Shown here: piece after piece, positions 1 to 8,136 of the stretch
Layout of the letters: each line of letters begins with the position of its first letter
Position numbering within the stretch: position 1 is the stretch's first letter
Assembly: GCA_903909925.1 (NCBI GenBank)
Contig: CAIVXR010000111.1
Span: forward strand, 1-26,404
Direction of reading: 5' to 3'
Origin: an uncultured beta proteobacterium
Lineage (GTDB): Bacteria; Pseudomonadota; Gammaproteobacteria; Burkholderiales; Burkholderiaceae
DNA: 26,404 nucleotides
The notes under the pieces: generated by a model
Told to the model about the DNA's origin: nothing
The model's input: only the letters and a program-made list of their open reading frames with translations
Databases searched by the model: none
Translations under genes and position numbers: made by a program

Positions 1-189
1 AATGAATTATTTGATTTTGGTCGGCCCGCTCAAGTTGAGTTAATGGTTTTAGCCGATCGCGGTAAACGTGAATTACCGATTAGCGCAAATTTTGTAGGCG
101 AAGTGGTTGAAGTCCCAGAGCAAAAAATCTTAGTTTTGGAAAAAGATAAGGCTGGCAAGTTCAGCTTTCAGCTTGAGGAGCGTGAATGA
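1..189 (+). CDS. pyrR: PyrR bifunctional pyrimidine regulator / uracil phosphoribosyltransferase, C-terminal end (partial)
   Basis: An open frame runs from the first base to a TGA at 187-189 and gives the last 62 residues of a protein whose start lies outside the window. The stretch RPAQVELMVLADRGKRELPI, followed by ANFVGE, matches the C-terminal part of PyrR, where a D-R-G-x-R-E-L-P-I segment is typical. PyrR homologues have uracil phosphoribosyltransferase activity, and in many Gram-positive bacteria they regulate pyr mRNA by binding it; whether regulation happens here cannot be seen. The reading frame overlaps pyrB at ATGA (186-189), so the two are probably translationally coupled. The family call is good, but only about a third of the protein is visible. 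Confidence 0.85.
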   Translation, partial: NELFDFGRPAQVELMVLADRGKRELPISANFVGEVVEVPEQKILVLEKDKAGKFSFQLEERE

Positions 190-1145
190 TGGGCTTAGTA
201 AATCAATTTAATTCTGCTGGCGAGTTAACCCATCTTTTAACCTTAGAGGGCCTGCCAAAAGAGCAAATTCTGCATATTTTGGATACTGCTAAGCAGTTTG
301 TGAGCGTTACTGATCCATCGAGGGAGGTTAGGAAGGTTCCTTTGTTGCGGGGTAAGAGTGTATTCAACCTCTTCTTTGAGAACTCAACCCGCACTCGCAC
401 TACTTTTGAGATTGCTGCAAAGCGTTTATCTGCAGATGTTATTAATTTAGATATCTCAACTTCATCAACCGCTAAAGGAGAAAGTCTTCTAGATACGATT
501 GATAACTTAGTGGCGATGCAGGCGGATATCTTTGTTGTGCGACACAGTGTTTCTAAAGCACCAATTGAAATTGCAAACCATGTTCCCGCGCATGTGCACG
601 TTGTCAATGCGGGCGATGGCAGCAATCAGCATCCAACCCAAGGTTTGCTGGATATGTATACGATGCGCCACTTTAAGGGAAATTTCAAAGGCTTGAAGGT
701 CGCCATTGTTGGTGACATCGTTCATAGTCGTGTCGCTAAATCCAATATTCATGCATTGACTACGCTTGGTTGTGAAGATATTCGTGCAATTGGTCCAGAG
801 AGTCTTCTGCCAAGCGATTTGGATATGCTTGGGGTCAAGGTATTCCATAGCATGGAAGAGGGCCTCAGGGACGTTGATGTTGTGATGACGCTCCGTATTC
901 AGAAAGAGCGCATGGAGGCTGGCCAAGTTCCAGAGGGTGCTGCATTCTTTAAGCAGTACGGATTAAATCCTGCACGCCTATCTTTAGCAAAAACAGATGC
1001 CATCGTGATGCACCCAGGCCCTATGAATCGTGGAGTTGAAATCGACTCTGTAGTAGCCGATGGCCCGCAATCTGTAATTTTGAACCAGGTGACCTTTGGT
1101 ATTGCTGTGCGTATGGCTGTAATGTCGATTGTTGCGGGTAACTAA
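186..1145 (+). CDS. pyrB: Aspartate carbamoyltransferase, catalytic chain
   Basis: Catalyses carbamoyl phosphate + L-aspartate to N-carbamoyl-aspartate, the committed step of de novo pyrimidine synthesis, in the cytosol. At 319 residues it is of usual length. The carbamoyl-phosphate loop FFENSTRTRTTFE is at residues 63-75, HPTQ at 149-152 and HPGPMNRG at 276-283; the last is the form found in class B-type chains. A strong Shine-Dalgarno GAGGAG (175-180) sits 5 bases before ATG 186 and 8 before ATG 189, so either of the two consecutive methionines could start the protein. It overlaps pyrR by 4 bases. No dihydroorotase-like gene follows; a glycosyltransferase starts 8 bases after the stop. Confidence 0.97.
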   Translation: MMGLVNQFNSAGELTHLLTLEGLPKEQILHILDTAKQFVSVTDPSREVRKVPLLRGKSVFNLFFENSTRTRTTFEIAAKRLSADVINLDISTSSTAKGESLLDTIDNLVAMQADIFVVRHSVSKAPIEIANHVPAHVHVVNAGDGSNQHPTQGLLDMYTMRHFKGNFKGLKVAIVGDIVHSRVAKSNIHALTTLGCEDIRAIGPESLLPSDLDMLGVKVFHSMEEGLRDVDVVMTLRIQKERMEAGQVPEGAAFFKQYGLNPARLSLAKTDAIVMHPGPMNRGVEIDSVVADGPQSVILNQVTFGIAVRMAVMSIVAGN

Positions 1146-1153
1146 GTTAGCAC

Positions 1154-2530
1154 GTGACACAAAATATAGTAGAGATTGATGCCATGCCATCAAAGAAATC
1201 TTGGCTGATTTTGTCGCATGGCTTCAATATGGACGGGCGAGCTGCTAGTCAGACAATTACTGACAAGATTCCTTATCTTTTAGAGGCAGGTATTCAGCCA
1301 ACTGTTTTTAGTGCAATTACCGGTATCAAGGATCATCGTTTTACTCATCGGCAGTTTTTAGCTTGGGGTCCAGCCGCATTTCGTTTTGATTTTCGTCACT
1401 GGATTGCTAACCAATATGGACGTGGTTTTATCTATAAGCTTTTAACTAGAACAGTTTCAGTGTTGCTAGCCCCTTTTATTGGGCTTGAGAAACTCTGTTT
1501 AGGCTATTCGAGTCAATGGTCATGGGCAATGCCAGCATTTATCCACGGCCGGAGCTTAATTAAATCGGGTAAGGTCAATTTAATTTTTAGCACTGGCGGC
1601 GCATGGTCCGCCCACCTAGCTGGCCTTTGGCTAAAGAAGACTACTGGCGCTACCTGGATTGCAGAGATTCATGATCCACTGGTGATTCGTAAAGATCCTA
1701 ACGATCAAGGTTTTGAGAAACCTAAAAATCGTGACGCTCGCTTTAGACATTATTTAGAAAGTCAATTAAGTAAATATGCAGATCATGTTTGGTGGTTTAC
1801 CGAAGGCGCACTACATTATGCAAAGGTACGCAACCATAATCTCAATACGCCAAACAATGCTCATGGATTTATTGTCTTGCCAGGTGCTGAGCCACCCGGC
1901 GGTCTATCGTTCGCTAAAGCCCACATCTATACAGATAAATTAAATCTATGCCATTTTGGCTCTTTGGCAAATGATCGTTCTTTATCGACGATTCTGAATG
2001 CCTTAGCTCCCTTGATTCAAAAGTATCCGAAAGCAAGGGATTCGATTCGAATCCATGCATATGGCACACCTTTAGATTCTCTAACCATTGCGGCTATTCA
2101 GAATTTAGGATTTTCAGATGTCTTGCTGGCGCATGGCCGACTGGAAAAAGATCCGCTGACAGGTAAATCTGGGCGTGAGCGTGTAGTCGAAAAGATGCAA
2201 GAAGCAGATGTATTGATATTGCTACATGGTAATGACGAGTGGTGCGCTGAATATATCCCGTCCAAGTTTTATGAATACCTCTGGACCGGCCGCCCAATCT
2301 GGGGAATTACCCACCGTAATCCTCAACTTGACGAGATGCTTTTAGAGCGTGACGCCTATTTGAGTCATGAAGGTGATATCGAGGGTATTAATATGGCTCT
2401 TGAGAAGATATGGCTTGATTGGCAGTCTAAGCAATTGCCTAAACCCATCGGTAACCCAATTGGCGTTCATCAGGCTGTCGCTACAATCCTAAATAATGTG
2501 AATAAGCTGGCAAGTTCTTTGAGCCACTAA
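1154..2530 (+). CDS. Glycosyltransferase-like protein, probable GT-B fold (GT4-like)
   Basis: 458 residues if the GTG at 1154 is used. An in-frame ATG at 1184 (10 residues later, giving MPSKKSWLIL) is an equally possible start; neither has a strong ribosome site. The layout fits a two-domain GT-B transferase. The N-terminal half holds a glycine-rich segment FSTGGAWSAHLAGL (residues 145-158) and AEIHDPL (170-176). The C-terminal half begins near LCHFGSLANDRSL (about 265-277) and carries EYIPSKFYEYLWTGRP (366-381), where GT4-like enzymes place the sugar-nucleotide-binding loop. Donor and acceptor are unknown. There is no signal peptide, so it is likely cytosolic or membrane-associated. It starts 8 bases after pyrB and heads a plus-strand run of surface-polysaccharide genes. 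Called by fold-level resemblance only. Confidence 0.7.
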   Translation: MTQNIVEIDAMPSKKSWLILSHGFNMDGRAASQTITDKIPYLLEAGIQPTVFSAITGIKDHRFTHRQFLAWGPAAFRFDFRHWIANQYGRGFIYKLLTRTVSVLLAPFIGLEKLCLGYSSQWSWAMPAFIHGRSLIKSGKVNLIFSTGGAWSAHLAGLWLKKTTGATWIAEIHDPLVIRKDPNDQGFEKPKNRDARFRHYLESQLSKYADHVWWFTEGALHYAKVRNHNLNTPNNAHGFIVLPGAEPPGGLSFAKAHIYTDKLNLCHFGSLANDRSLSTILNALAPLIQKYPKARDSIRIHAYGTPLDSLTIAAIQNLGFSDVLLAHGRLEKDPLTGKSGRERVVEKMQEADVLILLHGNDEWCAEYIPSKFYEYLWTGRPIWGITHRNPQLDEMLLERDAYLSHEGDIEGINMALEKIWLDWQSKQLPKPIGNPIGVHQAVATILNNVNKLASSLSH

Positions 2531-2543
2531 CCCTGAGATCAAC

Positions 2544-3464
2544 ATGTTAAATATCGTTCTTTACTGCTGTACCTTCCGAAAAGATTTAAAGAGAACGGTA
2601 AAACTTGCTGAAAGTATTCGTAAGCACAACATTCAGAAGATTCCTTTCTATATCTCTGTACCAGCAGAAGATGTAGATTTATTTAAAGAATATTTAAAAG
2701 ACTACCAAGTCATCATCTTTGATGAAAAAGATATCTTCAAAGCTAATCCTAAATTAGATATTCAAAAGTTATACGAGATTCGTGGCGGCTTAAGACAGCA
2801 AGTAATTAAGTCAGAATTTTGGAGGCTTGCTATTTCTGAAAATTACCTAGTCTTGGACTCAGACTGTATCTTTATTCGTGATTTTGATGAGACTGATTTC
2901 ATTTTTAGTGGCGATACCCCTTACTCGGTAATTCATGAAGGGCGTGATGTACTTCAAGCAACTGAACGCTTTGGCCCCAAAAAAATTCGCCAACATTTTT
3001 TGGCCGATCGAGATCCAATCAAGGCTGCCTTAGGGCGCAAAGGCGTTACCTATGATTTTGGATATGCCCCATTTTTATGGAGCAGAAAAGTTTGGGAGTC
3101 TTTGGATCAGAATTACTTAACTCCTAACAATATGAATTTTTTAGACGCAGTATTACTGTGCGGATCAGAGTTCACTTGGTATGGAGAGTCTCTCATCAAT
3201 TTCCGGGTGATTCCAATCTATCCTCGTGAGCAATTATTTATGCACTACCACTATGAGCATCAATTGTGGGCGCACCAAGTTCTGGGATATAAGGAAAAGC
3301 TTCTCGCCAATGATTATCTGGGTGTTGTATATCAATCAAACTGGGAGAGTTGGGGGGACTATGGCTCATCTAATAAAAGTTTTCTCTCACGTGTGTGGAG
3401 AACAATCAAGCGCACACTCAAGAAAATTCAGTTCAAACTGTCGCTTCTATTAGGCTTTATCTAA
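2544..3464 (+). CDS. DUF6492-like putative glycosyltransferase (GT-A type)
   Basis: 306 residues starting at an ATG 13 bases after the preceding gene. It opens with a beta-strand-like MLNIVLYCCTFRKDLKRT, and YLVLDSDCIFIRDF at residues 101-114 contains a DSD (105-107) of the DxD type that binds metal and nucleotide sugar in GT-A enzymes. The general plan and the DSDCxFIRxF signature resemble proteins annotated as DUF6492 family. Later acidic and aromatic segments (such as YDFGYAPFLWS) are compatible with an acceptor site, but this is not established. There is no clear transmembrane segment; the C-terminus is basic then hydrophobic, possibly membrane-peripheral. The sugar used is unknown. Family membership was judged by eye and would need a profile search. 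Confidence 0.65.
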   Translation: MLNIVLYCCTFRKDLKRTVKLAESIRKHNIQKIPFYISVPAEDVDLFKEYLKDYQVIIFDEKDIFKANPKLDIQKLYEIRGGLRQQVIKSEFWRLAISENYLVLDSDCIFIRDFDETDFIFSGDTPYSVIHEGRDVLQATERFGPKKIRQHFLADRDPIKAALGRKGVTYDFGYAPFLWSRKVWESLDQNYLTPNNMNFLDAVLLCGSEFTWYGESLINFRVIPIYPREQLFMHYHYEHQLWAHQVLGYKEKLLANDYLGVVYQSNWESWGDYGSSNKSFLSRVWRTIKRTLKKIQFKLSLLLGFI

Positions 3465-3467
3465 GCA

Positions 3468-4262
3468 ATGCTGAGCTTGCCCAATGTCACGTTGTTGTGT
3501 GTTGAAACACGTGATCCAGCTTTAGCACATTGGGCAATAGAGCGTTGTATGCGGGGCACGCAATTTTCCAAAGTCATACTACTGACTAATTTAGAACGCA
3601 TCACTGAGAGAAAGCCAAGCATTGAATATGTACAGGCTCCAGTCATTCGGACTACTGAAGACTATTCAGATTTATTACTCACTAATATTGGCCAATATAT
3701 TCAAGGAACCCATGTTCTAGTAATTCAGTGGGATAGCTTTGTCATTCATCCAGAGCTTTGGACTAATGAATTTTTAAATTACGACTATATCGGTCCAGTA
3801 TGGCCTCATCACCCAGAAAATCCCGTCGGAAATGGAGGGTTCTCTCTGCGTTCAGTCAAATTACTTGAGGCCATAAAAAAACCGGGCTTTACTAAGAAGC
3901 ACCCCGAAGATTATTGTATTTGTGTTGATAACAAGGCATTTCTGGAGCAACAGTGTGATATCAAAATTGCACCAATGTATATTGCAGAGCAATTTGCTGT
4001 TGAGCGCACACCATGGCACGATGCCTTTGGTTTTCATGGATTTTTCAACTTTGCACATGTTTTAAGTGATGAAGAGTTGAAGGATTTTTTGAAGCTGATG
4101 CCTGAGTCTGCTTTAAGTGGACTCGATGCTTATGACCTGATTACTTATTTGAAAGATCAAAATAGGGTAGCAATAGCCAAAGTAATCGCAAAGATGGTGA
4201 CTTTCAGGTGGAAAATGCGGTTTCGTTATCTCAAATTAAAATATTGGTTGAATAGAATATAG
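3468..4262 (+). CDS. DUF5672-like putative glycosyltransferase
   Basis: 264 residues, ATG start 3 bases after the previous stop. The central part has the order expected of DUF5672 proteins: VLVIQWDSFVIHPELW (residues 83-98) with an acidic W-D, then NYDYIGPVWP (104-113), then VGNGGFSLRS (120-129). The W-D and G-N-G-G-F-S-L-R elements are the marks I used. Members are regarded as likely glycosyltransferases, but specific activities are not known to me. It lies between a DUF6492-like gene and a ligase-like membrane protein, with gaps of only a few bases, suggesting one transcript and a shared role in building a surface glycan. No signal peptide or membrane span is seen. Substrate unknown. Confidence 0.7.
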   Translation: MLSLPNVTLLCVETRDPALAHWAIERCMRGTQFSKVILLTNLERITERKPSIEYVQAPVIRTTEDYSDLLLTNIGQYIQGTHVLVIQWDSFVIHPELWTNEFLNYDYIGPVWPHHPENPVGNGGFSLRSVKLLEAIKKPGFTKKHPEDYCICVDNKAFLEQQCDIKIAPMYIAEQFAVERTPWHDAFGFHGFFNFAHVLSDEELKDFLKLMPESALSGLDAYDLITYLKDQNRVAIAKVIAKMVTFRWKMRFRYLKLKYWLNRI

Positions 4263-4265
4263 AAG

Positions 4266-5609
4266 ATGATAAAAATTTCTGAGAAATCTCTCGCCACTAT
4301 CTCTGTTGCCAGTATTTGCACCTTATTATTTATTTGGGTTCTCCCGAACACGATTGCCTTGAGGCATTTCTGTTTAGCAATTGGAGCATTATCAGGAATT
4401 AGTTTGATATCTCGTAATCGATCTTATTTTAATAGCGTAAAACCTCAACTTTTTCCTCTATTTTGTATTGCGAGTTTATTTGTTTGGGTCCTAATCCACT
4501 ATTATTTTTTCTCTTTAAATCCTGGCTTAGAACTTTCAGAGATCAAAGGTTTATGGATGCGCGCGGCTTTGGGGTTCTTTGCCTCGATAGGTTTGGGAAT
4601 CTCTTTAGTTACATACCCCTCTTTCAAAAAATATTTCTACATATCTCTGTTCTTTACACCCGCCATTAATGTAGCCTCTTATTGCTGGGCCTCGTATTTG
4701 CATGGCGCATTTGTGAGCCCAAATGACTTTATAGGATTTTTATTTAAAAAAATTGAGACTGGCTACTTTGGCGCAGTTGCCGGGGCTTTAGCAACAGGAA
4801 ATTTAATTTATTTGTTAACTAGTAAAGTAGTTAAAGGAAAGGTCATCAATTTTGTGTGGAATATATTAGGACTATCTTTAGTCTTGGTTTCTGCGCTTGT
4901 CTCAAACACAAAAAATGGTATGGCCGTAGCTCTAGGCTTATGTATCTTTTTGGCTTTAGTTTTATTTTTTAATACGTTGCTAAATAAAGCAAGTTCTAAA
5001 GTTTTATCGGCGATAGGTTTAGCTTTAGTTCTTATCTTGGCGGGCGGCATATGGCACGGACATAAAACCCTAGCAAGCCCTGGCTGGAGTACGATTTTTG
5101 AGGATGCAAAAGCAGGGATTGAGATTGATAAAAATCAACAGTGGCAAAAAACTGAAGGCAGTGTTCCTATGCCGCTCAACAGTTTGGGTACTACCGCCGC
5201 CGGCAATACTTACACAAGGTTTGCTTATGCAGCAGTGGGCGTTCGATTAATTTCAGAGTATCCGTTGGGTTATGGGTCAATCAATAGCTCTTTTGCAGGC
5301 TTACAAGAATATGCCCTGGTTCCGCATGAACATCAAGGTCAAGTTCATAGTGGTTGGATTGATTTAGGCTTAGCATTTGGGTTGCCTGGCTTAGGCTTGG
5401 TATTTTTAACGATGCTTTCAATTATTTATTTTGCCCTAAAGAATAGATCTGCATTGGTACTACCCTGGGCAACTATGTGCTTGGCTTTTATTCCTTTTGG
5501 CCTGATCGCTGAAATTACTTGGAAGCAATACTTCGAAGCAACAATATTCTTTCTCGTACTGGGGGCCACTATCGTTGCTCTATCCCAGATTCGCTCACGA
5601 AATTCCTAG
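4266..5609 (+). CDS. O-antigen ligase / polymerase-like integral membrane protein (WaaL/Wzy family)
   Basis: 447 residues, very hydrophobic, with roughly ten or more membrane segments (for example around 10-30, 61-82, 99-116, 123-142, 168-185, 197-213, 218-237, 245-263, 364-392 and 425-441). A long soluble loop at about 264-360 should face the periplasm. It ends with a histidine-rich stretch at 354-361 (HEHQGQVH) followed by SGWIDLGLAFGLPGLG, the place and pattern of the conserved H-x-x-x-x-x-x-x-x-x-G segment in the O-antigen ligase family (PF04932). Such proteins transfer undecaprenyl-linked glycan to lipid A-core, or polymerise repeat units; sequence alone does not separate ligase from polymerase. 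The start ATG at 4266 follows AGAAG. It converges with a minus-strand gene after 2 bases. Confidence 0.75.
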   Translation: MIKISEKSLATISVASICTLLFIWVLPNTIALRHFCLAIGALSGISLISRNRSYFNSVKPQLFPLFCIASLFVWVLIHYYFFSLNPGLELSEIKGLWMRAALGFFASIGLGISLVTYPSFKKYFYISLFFTPAINVASYCWASYLHGAFVSPNDFIGFLFKKIETGYFGAVAGALATGNLIYLLTSKVVKGKVINFVWNILGLSLVLVSALVSNTKNGMAVALGLCIFLALVLFFNTLLNKASSKVLSAIGLALVLILAGGIWHGHKTLASPGWSTIFEDAKAGIEIDKNQQWQKTEGSVPMPLNSLGTTAAGNTYTRFAYAAVGVRLISEYPLGYGSINSSFAGLQEYALVPHEHQGQVHSGWIDLGLAFGLPGLGLVFLTMLSIIYFALKNRSALVLPWATMCLAFIPFGLIAEITWKQYFEATIFFLVLGATIVALSQIRSRNS

Positions 5610-5611
5610 AA

Positions 5612-6466
5612 TTAATTTGTATCTACGCAGTTAGGTAAATACTTCCGGATTAGCTCAACCACTTTTGCTGGTATTTTTTTATATTCCTGATTATTGAGAG
5701 TCGTACCGCGATCATATAAATCTGATCCTGAAATGATTTTTTGCTGAATTTCTGCAGCACTAATATTTTTATAGGCGCTTAAGTTTTCTACGTCACTGAT
5801 AGCATGAATCTTTTTCAGAATTTTTTCTTCATCCATGAAGTAAGAGAAATGCCAACCCCCTTTAGCAATATGCATTAAATCATTTTTATTACTTCTAAAT
5901 CTATGAGGTAGATAAGATCGCAGGGTGCCTAAAGTGGTAATAACGGATCCATAGAATTTATCTTCTAGTGCTGCATTGTTGAGGTTGTAATAGTAAAAAG
6001 TTTGATCCAGACTGTAAGCCCGTACTTTTTTTGTCTCTGTATTATTTGCTTGAAGTAATTGAATACCTTCGTCAATGGCCGATTCGCTCGGAAACTCATC
6101 TAAGTCACTAAAAATAATGATGTCATTCGCATGAAATTTTTTTAATGGCATCAAGGTTGAGTTTCTTTGGGCATCTTGTATTTTCCAGAGAAAGCGATTT
6201 TTTCTATTACGGTACTTCAACTTCTTGTAGAGCCATGAAATAGAGCTAAGATTCAGGTATTCACGGTGGTAAATTACCTTCCCTCCATAAGGAAGAGTTT
6301 TGATCAACTCTTTACTTAGGATAAATGCTTTTTCTCTTCCAGAGAAGTCAACATTTGCCTCTGAAATAATAAAATAATCAACTATGGGACCTAAATACTC
6401 CAATCTAGCTTTGAGTAAGTCAAGCTCGTTATAAAACAAAAAAACATCCAATAACTGAGGCTTCAT
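5612..6466 (-). CDS. Glycosyltransferase family 17-like protein
   Basis: 284 residues. The opening DVFLFYNELDLLKARLEYL (7-25), then VDYFIISEAN (29-38), IIIFSDLDEFPSE (116-128, with acidic D-L-D-E at 121-124) and GGWHFSYF (203-210) are in the order and spacing of GT17, the family of beta-1,4-N-acetylglucosaminyltransferase III and its bacterial relatives. In animals GT17 adds bisecting GlcNAc; bacterial members are presumed polysaccharide transferases with undefined acceptors. There is no signal anchor in contrast to the eukaryotic enzymes, so it should act in the cytosol. Its ATG overlaps the stop of the upstream gene (ATGA, 6463-6466), so it is the last cistron of a three-gene minus-strand operon. 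Confidence 0.82.
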   Translation of the reverse strand: MKPQLLDVFLFYNELDLLKARLEYLGPIVDYFIISEANVDFSGREKAFILSKELIKTLPYGGKVIYHREYLNLSSISWLYKKLKYRNRKNRFLWKIQDAQRNSTLMPLKKFHANDIIIFSDLDEFPSESAIDEGIQLLQANNTETKKVRAYSLDQTFYYYNLNNAALEDKFYGSVITTLGTLRSYLPHRFRSNKNDLMHIAKGGWHFSYFMDEEKILKKIHAISDVENLSAYKNISAAEIQQKIISGSDLYDRGTTLNNQEYKKIPAKVVELIRKYLPNCVDTN

Positions 6467-7260
6467 TTTAGTTTGCTGGGATGCGCTTGCGGGGGGAGAG
6501 AGAAGCGTGCCTCATCTCCTGGTTTTAAATAGGCCTGCTCGAGATGTAGTGCAAGACTTGGAATGCATATGCCGAGATAGCGTTTGGGTTTTGACCAAAA
6601 CTTGAGGCGGCGAGGCATTTGTTTGAAATATCTGGAGCGCGCCATAAATGGCTGCTTGGTAATGATGCAGAAGTTATCGTAGTCAAAATCTTTTTTTGCT
6701 GTTTTAGTAATGGCCCATAGATCAGCGTCTGCTTTTAATGTTTTACCAGTCACTGCAAATGTCATGGTGGTAGAGTTAGATGTACGCCACCATTGAGTTG
6801 GCCCCTCGACAACTTCGGTGGACTCTGAATACCGATTTCTTTTGGCATAAGGGTTTACTGGCAAGCTACTCAGTTTATATTTATCTGGATGGTCGTAGAG
6901 CGTAACGTAGTCAAAGTAGCGTAATCCCTCCTCTAGAGCCTGCGGCGCTTGCGGTAAATGTAAGTAGTCATCCTCTATGAAATAAAAGAGATCATCTTCT
7001 TTGCCAATTTCTAGAGCAATTTCATAAAGCTTCCAGAATGATCCTGGATTGCCTAGGCTAGTTTCAATGAGCTGGTCAAATTGATAATTTGATTTTAGAT
7101 TTTGAATGAGATCTGAATCACAATTATCAGCAACACAGATAAACTCCCACCCTTTGAAGGTTTCTACAAGGTTTTTTAGAGAGTCGTACTTGTTAATACC
7201 ATCAACCTTCACCTTGGGGTAGCCTTTGCTGCTAATTCTAAAGAGGATAATTTTTCGCAT
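6463..7260 (-). CDS. Putative glycosyltransferase, GT-A-like, family not recognised
   Basis: 265 residues. The start MRKIILFRISSKGYPK is followed by a GT2-like sequence plan: an N-terminal Rossmann-like half with FICVADNCDSD (40-50), then LFYFIEDDYLHLP (91-103), in which E-D-D (96-98) stands where DxD sits in GT-A enzymes, then FDYVTLYDHPDKY (116-128) and a conserved-looking STTMTFAVTG segment. I do not recognise a named family. It is 11 bases downstream of the neighbouring minus-strand gene and overlaps the GT17-like gene by 4 bases, so the three are almost certainly co-transcribed. A role in transferring a sugar is inferred from the acidic motif and context only. No membrane segment is present. 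Confidence 0.55.
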   Translation of the reverse strand: MRKIILFRISSKGYPKVKVDGINKYDSLKNLVETFKGWEFICVADNCDSDLIQNLKSNYQFDQLIETSLGNPGSFWKLYEIALEIGKEDDLFYFIEDDYLHLPQAPQALEEGLRYFDYVTLYDHPDKYKLSSLPVNPYAKRNRYSESTEVVEGPTQWWRTSNSTTMTFAVTGKTLKADADLWAITKTAKKDFDYDNFCIITKQPFMARSRYFKQMPRRLKFWSKPKRYLGICIPSLALHLEQAYLKPGDEARFSLPPQAHPSKLK

Positions 7261-7271
7261 TAGAAATACTA

Positions 7272-8036
7272 TTATTTAAAGGGGTTAAGGCGATCAAAAA
7301 ATGAGGGCAGTATTTGATTGAAAGAAGTTTGAGGAAAGTTTTCGTGTAAATAGCTACCATGCCTATAAGTTGCGCGCAGATAGTCATGGCTTCTTAGCCA
7401 AGAATAGACGCGTTTCTCAAATAAATCACCACCATAAGTAGGGTAGCACTCAGAAGCAGGGTGGTAGTGTTCATAAATCCGTCTTCTAAAGTCAGCCGTT
7501 CGAATCAAATACATTTGATCTGAAAATCCATAGCCATAAAAATTATGTTTATCGATAGTCTCAGAATCTCTTTTGGCGTCCTTATATTTTCGGTTCCAGG
7601 TTAAATTAAAGACCTTTACTTGGGGCATACTTTCAAGGGTAGCGATTCCTTCGCTTAGCCAGCCCTTTTTGGTCCAGGGGGCAACAATCGAATCTCCAGA
7701 AAAATGCAGTAAATATTGGGTATTTGTGAGGTATATAGAAACGAGTTCGGCGATTGAGTAGTAGTACCCCTTGCCCAACTTCTCTTGGCTAAGAGAAAAA
7801 AAATCTAACGCTTCTTGAGCATATTTTTCGACGTAAACATATTTTGTAATTATTCGTCTATCGATCAGTTTATCTGCTACACGCCGGACTAAGTCGAAAT
7901 CTTTAACGTTATTGATGTAAAGAATTTTTTCATCAAATACATATTTGCATCTATCAATCATTCGCTCGATTTGGTCTGTCTTTAGAATGATTTCCCAATC
8001 GTTCTCCCAAACCTTTGTTTCAAACGTAATAGTCAT
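7272..8036 (-). CDS. Hypothetical protein, possibly a glycosyltransferase
   Basis: 254 residues; first gene of the three-gene minus-strand operon, opposite rfbB across an AT-rich gap. The region YLLHFSGDSIVAPW (108-121), with S-G-D-S at 113-116, followed by a TLESMPQVKVFNLTWNRKY segment, recalls how GT-A proteins place a metal-binding acidic motif after a hydrophobic strand, but the usual DxD is not present as such. A tyrosine- and arginine-rich second half (YLIRTADFRRRIYEHYHP) could bind a substrate. I do not recognise a family. The start at the ATG at 8034-8036 leaves a gap of about 80-100 bases for divergent promoters. Function beyond surface-glycan context is unknown. Confidence 0.5.
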   Translation of the reverse strand: MTITFETKVWENDWEIILKTDQIERMIDRCKYVFDEKILYINNVKDFDLVRRVADKLIDRRIITKYVYVEKYAQEALDFFSLSQEKLGKGYYYSIAELVSIYLTNTQYLLHFSGDSIVAPWTKKGWLSEGIATLESMPQVKVFNLTWNRKYKDAKRDSETIDKHNFYGYGFSDQMYLIRTADFRRRIYEHYHPASECYPTYGGDLFEKRVYSWLRSHDYLRATYRHGSYLHENFPQTSFNQILPSFFDRLNPFK

Positions 8037-8118
8037 TGAATGTAGATACGAATCTTTATAATTTATAATCAGATTGTTAATTTATTGGCTTATTATTTAT
8101 CAAAATCCATGATTTTGG
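8037..8118. promoter_or_regulatory. AT-rich divergent intergenic region with candidate -10 boxes and an inverted repeat
   Basis: This gap separates the minus-strand transferase operon from the rhamnose operon, so it should carry promoters for both. Two TATAAT hexamers occur on the plus strand (8057-8062 and 8064-8069), but no well-spaced TTGACA lies upstream; TTGAAT at 8036-8041 is only 15 bases before the first. Just before rfbB lies a perfect inverted repeat, CAAAATC-CAT-GATTTTG (8101-8117). I can support promoter activity only in general terms. Confidence 0.4.
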
Positions 8119-8136
8119 ATGGAATATAGGAATTAT

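Noticed and set aside
203..926. Long antisense open frames inside pyrB
   Set aside because: They lie opposite a well-conserved gene, overlap each other in different frames, and show no recognisable protein features.
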